From Nonomuraea dietziae (GTDB lineage: Bacteria > Actinomycetota > Actinomycetes > Streptosporangiales > Streptosporangiaceae): a DNA stretch of 64,000 nucleotides. Below the pieces are notes generated by a model. The model did no database searches. It was given only the letters and a program-made list of their open reading frames with translations, and had not been told where the DNA came from. Below are positions 1 to 8,174 of the stretch, in pieces. The position numbers and the translations under genes are program-made. The DNA is taken from the NCBI RefSeq assembly GCF_014195505.1, contig NZ_JACIBV010000001.1, positions 1,488,001 to 1,552,000 of the forward strand. Direction: 5' to 3'. Within the stretch, counting starts at the first letter, position 1, and every line of letters starts with the position of its first letter.

Positions 1-2
1 CC

Positions 3-452
3 GCCGGTTTCATCGCGGCCCAGCAGGTGCACGAGGCGGCCAACCTGTCCGGCCCGCTGCCCGCCCGCCTCCTGCGGGCCGCGCAGTTCCACGAGTTCGT
101 CGGTCAACTCCTGGACTGGCAGCAGGGCGACGTCGCCTACATCCCGGCCCTGCCCACCCAGCTCGTGGCCTGCCGTACCGTGGCCGAGGAACTGGTGGAC
201 CTGGCCACCGACCCCGACGCGCCCGCCCAGCCCGCTCCCGGAACACCGATCCCCGAGATCGCCGGGCCCCGCAAGGAGATCATGGCCGAGGCGGCCACCC
301 TCCTCGGCGCCCGCCGGGGCATCAAGGTCGTCGGCGTCGACGGCTCCGGCATGCCCGATGCCGAGACCGCCGCCAGCGGCGGGTTCCTGCCCAGCCCTCA
401 CGCCAAGCTCGCCGGCCCCACCTTCCAGGAGTGGCTCGACACCCAACCCTGA
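3..452 (+). CDS. NAD(P)-binding SDR/NmrA-like oxidoreductase, C-terminal part
   Basis: The frame is already open at the window edge (reading AGFIAAQQVHEAANL), so the start lies upstream and only about 149 C-terminal residues are visible. The final residues TFQEWLDTQP, and the preceding helix-rich segment with VAEELVDLA and ISEIAGP-like text (IPEIAGPRKEIMAEAA), look like the C-terminal half of atypical short-chain dehydrogenases of the NmrA/NAD(P)H-binding group. In these the N-terminal GxxGxxG nucleotide site would lie outside the window. There is no recognisable operon partner downstream. The family call rests on C-terminal resemblance alone; substrate is unknown. Confidence 0.55.
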   Translation, partial: AGFIAAQQVHEAANLSGPLPARLLRAAQFHEFVGQLLDWQQGDVAYIPALPTQLVACRTVAEELVDLATDPDAPAQPAPGTPIPEIAGPRKEIMAEAATLLGARRGIKVVGVDGSGMPDAETAASGGFLPSPHAKLAGPTFQEWLDTQP

Positions 453-837
453 CACGGTCGTCGGCACGACGCCGCACACCCCGCCCGGCACCTCGCTCCG
501 GCCACCCCTCCCGCTACTGCGGAAAGCAGCCCTGCCGCCAAGCCGCCCACCGAGCCCGCCGCCGCGCCGCCGCCCACACGCCATGGTTGGGCGGCCGCCT
601 GGCCGCCGACCTGGCCGCCGACCTGGCCGCCACGTTGCCCGTCATCCCGGCCGTAGTCGACGGCGAGGACCAGGCCGCCGAGGCCGAGCCGCCGAGGCCG
701 AGCCGCCGGCCGGCTGGGAAGGCGAGCTCGGCGAGCCGGCCCACCGCCTGATCAGGCCCGCCGCTCGGGTCGGCGTCAACAGAGGAAAAGTAGCTCTACT
801 CACAACCTTTACCGGCGATTCGCAGTCAAAGCAGAGC
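453..837. other. GC-rich intergenic stretch with short tandem repeats
   Basis: No convincing gene. Around 595-632 a 12-bp unit (ctggccgccgac) is repeated about two and a half times, and around 673-710 a related gccgaggccgag unit repeats. Open frames here are long only because stop codons are rare at this GC content; their translations are low-complexity Arg/Ala/Pro. The promoter of the following secreted-protein gene should lie in the more AT-containing part near 785-835. Confidence 0.5.
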
Positions 838-1329
838 ATGATGAAGACGATGATCGGAGCCTCGCTCCTCGCCGGCTCGCTGCTGGTCTCCGGCGCCACC
901 GCGGCGGACGCCCAGACGAAGCCGACGCTGGGTCCCGACGGTTATGGCGCCGTCAAGCTCGGCATGACCGTCAAGCAGGCCAAGACGACGGGGGACGTCG
1001 TCAAGAAAAGGCCGGGCCACGGCGGCTGCTCCGGCTGGGACCTGAAGAAGTTCCCGACCCCCAAAGACTCGGTCGGCATCTACATCTCGCCGAACGTGGG
1101 ACTGGCCGCCATCTTCGCCGCGAAGGGCATGAGAACCCCGGAAGGCATCAAGATCGGCTCCACCGTCAAGCAGGTGAAGGCGGCCTACCCGCGCATCAAG
1201 AGAGACTTCCACGGCTTTTATGTGATCACGGTTCCCGGCAACAAGAAGGCTTACTACACCTTCGGCGTCACGCACGGCAAGGTCACCGAGTACGGCATCG
1301 CGCTCACCAAGCAGGACTGTTTCAACTAG
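838..1329 (+). CDS. Small secreted protein of unknown function
   Basis: 163 residues from ATG 838 (a second ATG follows at 841). The N-terminus MMKTMIGASLLAGSLLVSG is a Sec signal peptide with likely cleavage after ATAADA. The mature part contains two related segments, KLGMTVKQAKTTGD (about residues 40-53) and KIGSTVKQVKAAYP (about 103-116). This is the xxGMTxxQ pattern seen in BamE/SmpA-like and similar small secreted folds. Two cysteines (GGCSGW and the C-terminal QDCFN) could form a disulfide. The frame is open far upstream, but the composition changes at 838 and the signal peptide fixes the start. Function is not known. Confidence 0.7.
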   Translation: MMKTMIGASLLAGSLLVSGATAADAQTKPTLGPDGYGAVKLGMTVKQAKTTGDVVKKRPGHGGCSGWDLKKFPTPKDSVGIYISPNVGLAAIFAAKGMRTPEGIKIGSTVKQVKAAYPRIKRDFHGFYVITVPGNKKAYYTFGVTHGKVTEYGIALTKQDCFN

Positions 1330-1686
1330 TGGAGCAAGTCTCCTGAATCAGGTCCTTTTCTCGGGTAGGCGCGATGGGGCGCAAGATGGACTCGTTTCCT
1401 GAGGTCAAGCGCCGCGGAAGCATCTGTCGAGTTCCTTCGCCGAGCTGTTTGTCGACGTTGATTCTCGACTCGGGTTCTCGCTCACCACCTGCGACCTGTG
1501 GTCTTCCGACGCGGTCGCGACACCGAAGCGAGCGGTTCACAGAGAACTACCTTGCCCCGGGTGGCACGGACCCGAGTGGAGGGCCGATCAGGCTCGCCAG
1601 CGTGATCGCCACCAACGCTCGTGACCGCCGGGCCGTCGCCGCCGACTGGAGACACGCCGCCCTCACCACCGGGCTTCGTCGCTCGC
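1330..1686. other. Intergenic stretch, no supported gene
   Basis: Open frames exist on both strands but none has actinomycete-like third-position bias or recognisable motifs. It lies between the secreted-protein gene and the palindrome/tandem repeat cluster at 1687-1765. Confidence 0.4.
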
Positions 1687-1710
1687 CGTCGCCCACCGCG
1701 GTGGGCGACG
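1687..1710. repeat. 24-bp perfect palindrome
   Basis: The 12-base arm cgtcgcccaccg is followed directly by its exact reverse complement cggtgggcgacg, with no spacer. A loop-free palindrome of this length is a poor transcription terminator but a plausible binding or recombination site. It sits 15 bp before a tandem array of palindromic 13-mers and about 150 bp before a decayed integrase. Confidence 0.8.
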
Positions 1711-1725
1711 GAAGCCTCGTGCCTT

Positions 1726-1765
1726 GATCTCACGGTGAGATCTCACGGTGAGATCTCACCGTGAG
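1726..1765. repeat. Three tandem 13-bp palindromic repeats
   Basis: GATCTCACGGTGA occurs twice in direct tandem (1726-1738, 1739-1751), then once with one change (GATCTCACCGTGA, 1752-1764). Each unit contains the inverted repeat CTCAC-n-GTGAG and the units join through GAGATCTC, so the array is palindromic at two registers. It could be an iterated operator, an iteron-like set, or a recombinase accessory site. No intact cognate protein is adjacent. Confidence 0.8.
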
Positions 1766-1860
1766 TTTCCGGACTCTCTGGAGCTGCACGCCGCCCGCAT
1801 CGCCGGCACGCATCCCGGGGGGGACGCGCCCTGCTGCGCGCGCGGCCACGCGGGTGGGCG

Positions 1861-2256
1861 CGTAGGTGTGCGGGCGCGAAGCAGACCGACGAGGAGTGGC
1901 AGGAGTTCCTCGGACACTTCGAGAGGCGCAAGCTGGTGAGCAGTGCGGCCGAGCATACGGAAGCAGCTGTTTCCTCGAGCACGCCTGTGTTCGATCCCGG
2001 TACTGATCGTGGGGCCAGCCGAACGGCCCCGCGCCTGGAAGAGATCCGGGGGAACCTCCATGCCAGGATCGCCGAAGCCGAACGTGAAGGATGGCTAGGC
2101 GACGTCGAGCAACTGGCCGTCAGCCTCGCCACCGATGCCAAGATCAGCCAGATTGACGCCAGGGAGCGGCGGAAGGACTCGCCGGTGTTCATCGGCATGC
2201 CACCGATCGGCCAGCTCGTAGGTCGGGAAGCTGAGAACCGGGATAAGACGGGCTGA
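1861..2256 (+). pseudogene. Decayed tyrosine integrase, C-terminal part (copy 1)
   Basis: Pieces of one protein family appear in successive frames. First is AKQTDEEWQEFLGHFERRKL (1876-1935), then CGRAYGSSCFLEHACVR in a shifted frame (about 1943-1993), then CPVLIVGPAERPR, then RLEEIRGNLHARIAEAEREGW and on to IGMPPIGQLVG (2031-2220). In that order they match the tail of actinobacterial site-specific tyrosine integrases (EFLxHFxxRKV, CGRxYGTPCxHEHACxRCP, RLxEIRxNLxARIAEAEREGWLGE). At least three frame changes and the missing catalytic domain make it non-functional. The last segment alone could be read as a 106-residue ORF from 1936, but is better explained as a relic. Confidence 0.7.
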
Positions 2257-2261
2257 CTGCA

Positions 2262-3164
2262 TCAAACGCCCTTCAGAACACGATCAAGTGCCGCCCGGCC
2301 TGCAGGTCCCCAGTTCGGCTTCCCGCCGGGAATGCCCCGATCCCCGTTCTGCCCCATGAGCATCAGGAAGAGGCTCTTCATAGCGGCCAGCCCGCGGGCG
2401 CGCCGGATCGCCGCCTCGTCCGCGTGCCCGTACGCGTCGAAGAACCGTGCGGCCGCGCCCGCGGGGAGCAGCACCCACGCGGCGCCGAGGTCCCACGCCG
2501 GATCGCCGGCGAACAAGGCACCGAAATCGATCACGCCCGAGAGCGTCCCGTCCGAGACGACGACATTCGCGGGATGGAGGTCACCGTGTACCCACACCGA
2601 CGGGCCCTCCCACTCGGGGGCCGCGACGGCATCGGCCCAGACGGCCCGGACGGCGGGGACATCGCCGACGGCGTCGGGGTCAATGGCCTGCAAGAACTGC
2701 TCGAAGCCGCCCGTGCACCTCTTCGGGTGAGCGCCGAAGTCCGAACCGGCCGGGGCCTCGGCGGGCGCCTCCACATGGAGCGCCCTGAGGAAGCCCGCCA
2801 GGATGTCGGCCGCGTGGGCGCCGCGGCTGATCGAGCCGTGGTCCAGCGGCTCGCCGGGAACCCACGTCATCACGGTCCAGTGCTTGGGGAAGCGCTCGGA
2901 CGGTTCTCCGAACCGCACCGGGGTCGGTACCGGGAGCGGCAGGCGCGGGGCCAGCACGGGTAGCCACCGCCGCTCCTTGAGCTGGAGCTCCGGGGTGGGG
3001 TCCATGCGCTGCATGCGCACGGCCAACTCGTCCCCGAGGCGCCACATGTGGTTGCCCCAGCCGCCCGCCACCTCGCGGATGGCCAGCCCTGCAAGGTCTG
3101 GATGTTGCTCCTGCAGCAGGTCGCGGACCAGGTCTGCGGTGATCTCGATCTCGGTGTCGGTCAT
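2262..3164 (-). CDS. Aminoglycoside phosphotransferase (APH) family kinase
   Basis: 300 residues. The APH/choline-kinase catalytic set is visible: VHGDLHPANVVV (Brenner-type loop with the catalytic Asp), then VIDFGALFAGDPAWDLG (Mg-binding DFG-like Asp). The N-lobe has a WGNHMWRLGDELAVRMQR strand containing the nucleotide-contacting region. The family phosphorylates small molecules such as aminoglycosides, macrolides, hygromycin or sugars in the cytoplasm, and the substrate cannot be read from sequence. It stands alone, on the opposite strand to two integrase relics that flank it closely (ending 6 bp from its stop and starting about 140 bp from its start). This suggests it arrived or was trapped with an integrative element. 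Confidence 0.85.
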   Translation of the reverse strand: MTDTEIEITADLVRDLLQEQHPDLAGLAIREVAGGWGNHMWRLGDELAVRMQRMDPTPELQLKERRWLPVLAPRLPLPVPTPVRFGEPSERFPKHWTVMTWVPGEPLDHGSISRGAHAADILAGFLRALHVEAPAEAPAGSDFGAHPKRCTGGFEQFLQAIDPDAVGDVPAVRAVWADAVAAPEWEGPSVWVHGDLHPANVVVSDGTLSGVIDFGALFAGDPAWDLGAAWVLLPAGAAARFFDAYGHADEAAIRRARGLAAMKSLFLMLMGQNGDRGIPGGKPNWGPAGRAALDRVLKGV

Positions 3165-3304
3165 GCGGGGTCACAGTACTGAGGCGGCAGGCGGAACGGC
3201 TCTCGCTCTCCGGAGCATCTCGTTGTGACTCCTCTGGCATCACCGATTCGCTTTCAGAGCGCTGCAGATCAGAGGCTTTGGGACGAACGGCCCTGTAGTT
3301 CAGA

Positions 3305-3548
3305 GAATCCTGCATTCGGTGCCCACTCTTGCGCATCGACGCCAGCGTCGGCTCCAGGAGATCCGCGACAACCTGCTCCCCGCATCACCGAAGCCGAGCG
3401 CGAGGGCTGGACCGGCGAAGCCGAAGGGCTCCACGTCAGCCTCGCCGCCGCCCAAGCCAGACTCGCCCAGGTCGACGGGCTCATCGCCCGCCGCAACGCC
3501 GCCGTCGATCTGGGCATGCCCACCTATCGCGACCTGGCCAGACCTCAC
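3305..3548 (+). pseudogene. Decayed tyrosine integrase, C-terminal part (copy 2)
   Basis: CIRCPLLRID is encoded from 3311 in one frame, RRLQEIRDNLLP in a second (about 3346-3384), and RITEAEREGWTGEAEGLHVSLAAAQARLAQVD...LGMPTYRDLARP in a third (about 3387-3548). These are collinear with the same integrase tail as the relic at 1861-2256, and in the same orientation. Frame changes near 3345 and 3385 and absence of the catalytic domain make it a remnant. The last piece is well preserved, so decay may be recent. Confidence 0.7.
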
Positions 3549-3753
3549 CTCCTCTCAGGAGACCGCGCGCTGCAGCGGCTCGTCATCGCGTCGCGTGGCC
3601 TTGGCCGGCATCCGCACCGGGCCGATGCGGTCGGTCCGGGACCGGCAGACCGGCTTGGCCCGGGGTACCAGCGGAACCGGCATGCGATCTCGGCCGGCTC
3701 GGGCGATGTCCGCCTCACGGTGGTGCCCTCCTGTCATATGGCGAGCGTGGGGT

Positions 3754-4035
3754 TCACCAGGTCACGATCAGCCGGGCTCCCGGCCGGTCGATGAGGTAGC
3801 CGGCTGAGAGCGCCTCATCGGGGGTCCGGGCCGGGTAGGCGGTGATGGTCGGCAGGGACGGGCGTGCCCGGTCCCACTCGTGCAGCAGGCCGCCCAGGTG
3901 GGTGCTCGCGCCGGGGCCGTGGGATATCACCCCGAGCTGGGGATCAGCTCCTCGAACTCGGTGCGCGTCAGGCCCCTCGCGGTCGTGCCGCGCACGTGGT
4001 GATCGACCAGGTCTGCGTGTGGATCTCCAGGCAGC
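3754..4035 (-). pseudogene. Frameshifted remnant, probable O-methyltransferase (PCMT/FxLD-type) C-terminus
   Basis: Reading the minus strand, LEIHTQTWSITTCAARPRG (about 4031-3971) continues in a second frame as LTRTEFEELIPS (about 3972-3937). A third frame gives GVISHGPGASTHLGGLLHEWDR...ITAYPARTPDEAL...YLIDRPGARLIVTW, which ends at 3754. The HGPGA...WDR...ITAYPAGTPD...VIDxPxxRLxVxW pattern is what I know from the C-terminal extension of actinobacterial protein-L-isoaspartate methyltransferase-like (FxLD) proteins. The upstream methyltransferase domain is absent. The decay call is firm; the family call is moderate. Confidence 0.5.
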
Positions 4036-4209
4036 CGCCCACGCCCTGAACGACTCTAGGCCGATCGCCTTCCGTTGGGGCGGCCGGCCACGCGCGCTCG
4101 GTGACGCGTATCCCTGGACAGAGCCCGGCCCCGCGCCCAGGGTGGCGGCCGGGTGGGGCGTGCCGTACAGCAGGGGAGGACACAACGCCGCCGTGCCGGA
4201 TGCGGAGAC

Positions 4210-5226
4210 TCAGCGCGGCCGGAGTTCGCCCGAGCCTCGGGGGATCAGCCGGGTCGGCACCAGCGTCTTCGTCATGCGCGATCGGTCGCCGTCCAGACGG
4301 GACAGCACCAGCGCCGCCGCCGCCGCACCGATCCCCGCCGGGTCCTGGGCGACCACGGTCAGCGGCGGGTCGAGGACCTCGGCCAGCGGCAGGTCGTCGT
4401 ACCCGACGAGGGCCACATCCTTGCGTCCCGCCTTGGCCAACCCGACCACCGCGCCCGTCGCGGCGAAGTTGTTGGCGGCGAACAGCGCGGTCGGCGGGTC
4501 CGGCAGCGCCAGCAGCCGCTCGGCCGCCGCGGCGGCGGCCTCGGCGGAGTGGCCGGTCTCCACCAGTCCTTTGTCGAACGGCAGGCCCGCCTGCGCCAGC
4601 GCGTCCCGATAGCCCTGGAATCGTTCGCGCCTGGTGTAGAGCGTCGCGGGCAGGTCACCGATGAAGCCGATCCGGCGATGGCCGTGCGCGATGAGGTGCG
4701 CGGTGCCCTCGCGCGCCCCCTCCCGGTTGGAGCTGACCACGCAGTCGGCCGCCAGCCCCATCGCGGGCCGGTCGAGGAAGACGATGGGCAGCCCGGCCTC
4801 ACGTTCGGCGCGCAGATAGCGGTGGTCGCCCGTGGCCGACGGCACCACGAGCAGCGCGCTCACCCTGCGCGCGAGGAACGTGGCGACCAGGGAGCGTTCG
4901 AGCTCCTTCGTCTCGCTGGAGGAGCCCACGATCACGGTCAGGCCGCGCTCGCGCACCGCGCTCTCGATGCCGCCCGCGACGGTGCCGAAGAAGGGATTGC
5001 CCATGTCGGGGATGACCAGGCCGATCGCCGCGTCCCTCGCGCCGACCCGCATGTTGCGGGCCATCAGGTTGGGTTGGTAGCCGAGCCTGCGCACGACCTC
5101 CATGACACGCGCCCTGGTCTCGGGGGCGACGGGGCCCTCCTCGTTGAGGACCCTGGAGACGGTCTTGGCGGTGACGCCGACCTCACGGGCGACGTCGGTC
5201 ATCGTCGGGCGCCGTGCGCTCGCCAT
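4210..5226 (-). CDS. LacI-family transcriptional regulator of the adjacent sugar module
   Basis: 338 residues from ATG 5226, which has GGGAGG in the ribosome-binding position; the frame is open further upstream but those codons belong to the neighbouring ABC gene. Residues 9-33 (MTDVAREVGVTAKTVSRVLNEEGPV) are a canonical LacI helix-turn-helix with hinge. The rest is a periplasmic-binding-protein-like effector domain (LVIPDMGNPFFGTVAGGIE, ALFAANNFAATGAVVGL, ALVGYDDLPLAEVLDPPLTVV). It is the last gene of the run ABC ATPase-permease-binding protein on the same strand and probably controls it and the divergent kinase through the central-CG palindromes at 8063-8087. The effector is likely the transported sugar or its phosphate. 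Confidence 0.92.
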   Translation of the reverse strand: MASARRPTMTDVAREVGVTAKTVSRVLNEEGPVAPETRARVMEVVRRLGYQPNLMARNMRVGARDAAIGLVIPDMGNPFFGTVAGGIESAVRERGLTVIVGSSSETKELERSLVATFLARRVSALLVVPSATGDHRYLRAEREAGLPIVFLDRPAMGLAADCVVSSNREGAREGTAHLIAHGHRRIGFIGDLPATLYTRRERFQGYRDALAQAGLPFDKGLVETGHSAEAAAAAAERLLALPDPPTALFAANNFAATGAVVGLAKAGRKDVALVGYDDLPLAEVLDPPLTVVAQDPAGIGAAAAALVLSRLDGDRSRMTKTLVPTRLIPRGSGELRPR

Positions 5227-5261
5227 CGAACCTCCCCGTTGTCGGGAACAGGGTAGCGGGA

Positions 5262-6074
5262 TCACGAAAGGCCGATCGCCTCCGCGGCCCCCTTGTCGGC
5301 GATGACGGCCTTGCCGTCCGCCACGTCCATGGCGCCCGTCATGATCGCCACCACCTCGGCCATGCTGTGGTCGCCCGGCTTGATCTGCGCGACCCTGCGG
5401 CCCAGCCGCTGGACGTGGATCCGGTCGGCGATCTCGAAGACGTGCGGCATGTTGTGGCTGATCAGCACCACGGGCAGGCCGCGGTCGCGGACCCTGCGGA
5501 TCAGGTCGAGCACCTGCCCGGACTCCTTCACCCCGAGCGCGGCCGTGGGCTCGTCCATGACGACCACGTGGGAGGCCCACGCCACCGCCCTGGCGACCGC
5601 GACGCCCTGCCGCTGCCCGCCCGACAGCGACTCCACGGGTACGGAGAGCGAGCGCAGCCCGATCTTCAGCGCGGCCATGTGCTCGGCGGACTCCGCCCGC
5701 ATGCGGTGCTTGTCCAGCATCCTGAACACCTTGCCGAGCAGTCCGGGCTTGCGCAGCTCCCTTCCGAGGAACATGTTGGTGGCGATGTCGAGCGAGGCGG
5801 CGATCGCCAGGTCCTGGTAGACCGTCTCGATCCCGGCCCTGCGCGCCTCCAGCGGGTCGCCGAAGCGCACCCGTTTCCCGTCGAGCAGGATCTCGCCCGA
5901 GTCGGGCTGGATGGCGCCGGTCAGCGCCTTGATCAGGGTGGTCTTGCCGGCGCCGTTGTCGCCGATGACGGCGAGGACCTCGCCGGGCAGCAGGTCGAAG
6001 TCGGCGCCGTCGAGGGCGGTGACGTGTCCGTAGCGCTTGACCAGGCCCCGCGCCTGGAGAACTGGCGTGGTCAT
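5262..6074 (-). CDS. frcA: Sugar ABC transporter ATP-binding protein (FrcA-type)
   Basis: 270 residues with a single nucleotide-binding domain: Walker A GDNGAGKT at 38-45, signature LSGGQ at 150-154, Walker B VVVMDEP near 170-176 and switch His in LISHNMPH. The single-domain form, unlike the duplicated RbsA/XylG ATPases, is typical of FrcA-type importers in the fructose/ribose/xylose group. It energises uptake together with the permease whose stop codon it overlaps by 4 bp (ATGA). A FrcA assignment is consistent with the PfkB kinase across the operator, but fructose specificity is inferred. Confidence 0.88.
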   Translation of the reverse strand: MTTPVLQARGLVKRYGHVTALDGADFDLLPGEVLAVIGDNGAGKTTLIKALTGAIQPDSGEILLDGKRVRFGDPLEARRAGIETVYQDLAIAASLDIATNMFLGRELRKPGLLGKVFRMLDKHRMRAESAEHMAALKIGLRSLSVPVESLSGGQRQGVAVARAVAWASHVVVMDEPTAALGVKESGQVLDLIRRVRDRGLPVVLISHNMPHVFEIADRIHVQRLGRRVAQIKPGDHSMAEVVAIMTGAMDVADGKAVIADKGAAEAIGLS

Positions 6075-7036
6075 CGGGTCCTCCTGCGGGAGAGCTGGTC
6101 GACGGTGACCGCGAGGATCACCAGGATGCCGGTGATGAGCGTCTGGTAGATCGACGGGACGCCCATCAGCTGCAGGCCGTTGCGGAACACGCCCACGATG
6201 AGCGCGCCGATGAGCGTGCCCATGACCAGGCCGCGACCGCCGAACAGGCTCGTTCCGCCGAGGACGACGGCGGTGATGCTGTCGAGGTTGTCGGTCTGGC
6301 CCGCCTGCGGGTCGCCCACACCGGTGCGGGAGACCAGCAGGAGGGCGGCGATGCCGTACACCAGGCCGGCAAGGGTGTAGACGCCGACGGTCAGCCGCGA
6401 GGTGCGGATGCCGGTGAGCCTGGCGACCTCGGGGCTGTTGCCGAGGGCGTAGACGTGCCTGCCCCATGCGGTCTGGCCGAGCAGGTAGGCGAACAGCAGG
6501 AAGAGCGCGATCGTGAGCACGGAACCGTAGGTGACGCGGGTGCCGCCCAGCTGGAAGGTCTGGCCGAGGAAGGTCAGCTCGTCGGGCAGGCCCGTGACCG
6601 TCTGGTCCTGGGAGTAGATGTGGGTGAGGGCGAAGACCACGTTCAGCATGCCCAGCGTGACGATGAACGGCGGCAGCGAGATCCGCGTCGCCAGCGTCCC
6701 GTTGACCAGACCGAACAGGGCGCACACCGCCAGGCCGGCGGCGATCGCGAGCAGTGGCGTCATGGACAGGGCCAGCTTGGCCATCACGATGCCGCCGAAG
6801 GCCATGATCGCGCCGTTCGACAGGTCGATGCCGCCCGTGAGGATGATCAGTGTCTGGCCGATCGCGAGCGTGCCGACGACCATGACCTGCTGGATGATGA
6901 GGGAGAAGTTGCCGCCGGTCAGGAACTGCGGGCTGTTCAGTGAGAAGAACGCGCAGGCGATCACGAGCGCGGCCAGCGGGCCGGCCGTCGGCGTGGTCAG
7001 GATCCTGCGCGGCAGGGTCGCTTCGATGACGGCCAT
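6071..7036 (-). CDS. frcC: Sugar ABC transporter permease (FrcC/RbsC-type)
   Basis: 321 residues with eight to ten hydrophobic segments. The family hallmark GQTLIILTGGIDLSNGAIMAFGG near residues 59-81 and GRHVYALGNSPEVARLTGI near 192-210 (the coupling loop that contacts the ATPase) are present. It forms the membrane channel of the importer, probably as a homodimer. It starts 1 bp after the binding-protein gene stop and overlaps the ATPase start, so the three genes are one transcript. Confidence 0.9.
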   Translation of the reverse strand: MAVIEATLPRRILTTPTAGPLAALVIACAFFSLNSPQFLTGGNFSLIIQQVMVVGTLAIGQTLIILTGGIDLSNGAIMAFGGIVMAKLALSMTPLLAIAAGLAVCALFGLVNGTLATRISLPPFIVTLGMLNVVFALTHIYSQDQTVTGLPDELTFLGQTFQLGGTRVTYGSVLTIALFLLFAYLLGQTAWGRHVYALGNSPEVARLTGIRTSRLTVGVYTLAGLVYGIAALLLVSRTGVGDPQAGQTDNLDSITAVVLGGTSLFGGRGLVMGTLIGALIVGVFRNGLQLMGVPSIYQTLITGILVILAVTVDQLSRRRTR

Positions 7037-7037
7037 G

Positions 7038-8021
7038 TCAGCCCCAGCAGTTGGCCAGGCCGAAGGCGGTGTCCTTGGCGGCCACTCCGGCGACGGGCTT
7101 GTCGGTGATGAGCGTGACCCCAGTGTCGGTGTACCCGGTGGCCTTCTTGCCGCCCTTCGCGAAGTCGGTGACGGCCTTGACGCCGCTCTCCGCCATCTTC
7201 AGCGGGTACTGCTGGGAGGTGGCGGCGATCTGACCGCTCTTGACGGCCTTGGTGCCGGTGCAGCCGCCGTCGACGGAGACCACGAGCACGTCCTTGTCGA
7301 TGCCCTTGGCCTTCAGCGCGGTGTGGGCGCCGAGGGCGGCCGGCTCGTTGATGGTGTAGACGAGGTTGATGTCGGGCGCCTTCTGCAGGCAGTTCTCCAT
7401 GGCGGTCTGGCCCTTGGACTGGTCGCCCTGCGTGTCTTGCGAGCACACGATCGACGGGTCGCCCTCGGCGACGCCGAAGCCCTTGAGGAAGCCGTCGTGG
7501 CGGAGCTTGCCGACGGTGATGCCGGGAGCCAGGTCCAGGGTGGCGATCTTGGCGGGCTTGCCGGCCATCGCGGCTTTGGCGTACTGGCCGATCAGCTCGC
7601 CCGCCTTGAAGTTGTCGGTCGCGAACAGCGCGTCGGTGGCGTCCTGCGGTTCCGTCGGGGTGTCCAGGGCGATCACCAGCACGCCCGCGTCCCTGGCCTT
7701 CTTGATGGCGGGCACGATGGCCTTGGTGTCGCTCGGTGTGATCAGGATGCCCTTCACTCCCGCGGCGACCATGTTCTCGATGGCGGTGATCTGGCTGGCG
7801 TTGTCGCCGTCGAACTTGCCCGCCGCGCTCATGAGCTCGGCGCCCTGCGCCTTGGCGGCGGCGGTCGCGCCCTCCTTCATCTTCACGAAGAACGGGTTGG
7901 TCTCTGTTTTCGTGATGAGGCCGACCTTGACGGTGTCCGAACCTGAGCCGGACGGGGTGCCGCCGCCGCATCCGGCGGCCATAAGCGCTGCGGCCCCGAG
8001 GCCTGCGATGAGTCGTTTCAT
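7038..8021 (-). CDS. frcB: Sugar-binding lipoprotein of the ABC importer
   Basis: 327 residues. The N-terminal [18 protein letters not shown] is a lipoprotein signal with lipobox LMAAGC. The mature protein follows the ribose/galactose-binding type I fold: [71 protein letters not shown]. It captures the sugar outside the membrane and hands it to the permease. First gene of the importer operon, transcribed away from the operator at 8063-8087. Ligand likely fructose or another hexose/pentose, inferred from the neighbours. Confidence 0.9.
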   Translation of the reverse strand: MKRLIAGLGAAALMAAGCGGGTPSGSGSDTVKVGLITKTETNPFFVKMKEGATAAAKAQGAELMSAAGKFDGDNASQITAIENMVAAGVKGILITPSDTKAIVPAIKKARDAGVLVIALDTPTEPQDATDALFATDNFKAGELIGQYAKAAMAGKPAKIATLDLAPGITVGKLRHDGFLKGFGVAEGDPSIVCSQDTQGDQSKGQTAMENCLQKAPDINLVYTINEPAALGAHTALKAKGIDKDVLVVSVDGGCTGTKAVKSGQIAATSQQYPLKMAESGVKAVTDFAKGGKKATGYTDTGVTLITDKPVAGVAAKDTAFGLANCWG

Positions 8022-8062
8022 GGCGGGTTTTCCTCACATGAGCTGGACAGACCCGGTGTCAT

Positions 8063-8087
8063 CGTTGACATATGTCAACGTTGACAT
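8063..8087. promoter_or_regulatory. Overlapping LacI operators between divergent sugar genes
   Basis: Two perfect palindromes share an arm: cgttgacatatgtcaacg (8063-8080) and atgtcaacgttgacat (8072-8087). The second has the central CG typical of LacI-family operators. They lie between the binding-protein gene and the kinase gene (starts at 8021 and 8175), where one repressor could shut off both directions. Confidence 0.85.
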
Positions 8088-8174
8088 CCGCTGTGCTGCG
8101 ATGATGAACTCCGTTTCGGGAAACGTCAATGCCCTGGGCCCGTAACAAAAGGGCAACAACGGAAAGGCAGGCAG

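Noticed and set aside
595..710. Repeats upstream of the secreted gene as a functional minisatellite
   Set aside because: Only two to three imperfect 12-bp units in extremely GC-rich DNA; compatible with composition alone.
358..837. Upstream extension of the secreted-protein frame
   Set aside because: The Pro/Arg-rich N-terminal 160 residues precede a proper signal peptide at 838, which a real protein would not have internally.
1726..1765. Tandem 13-mers as a CRISPR array
   Set aside because: Units abut without spacers and are too short; no cas genes nearby.
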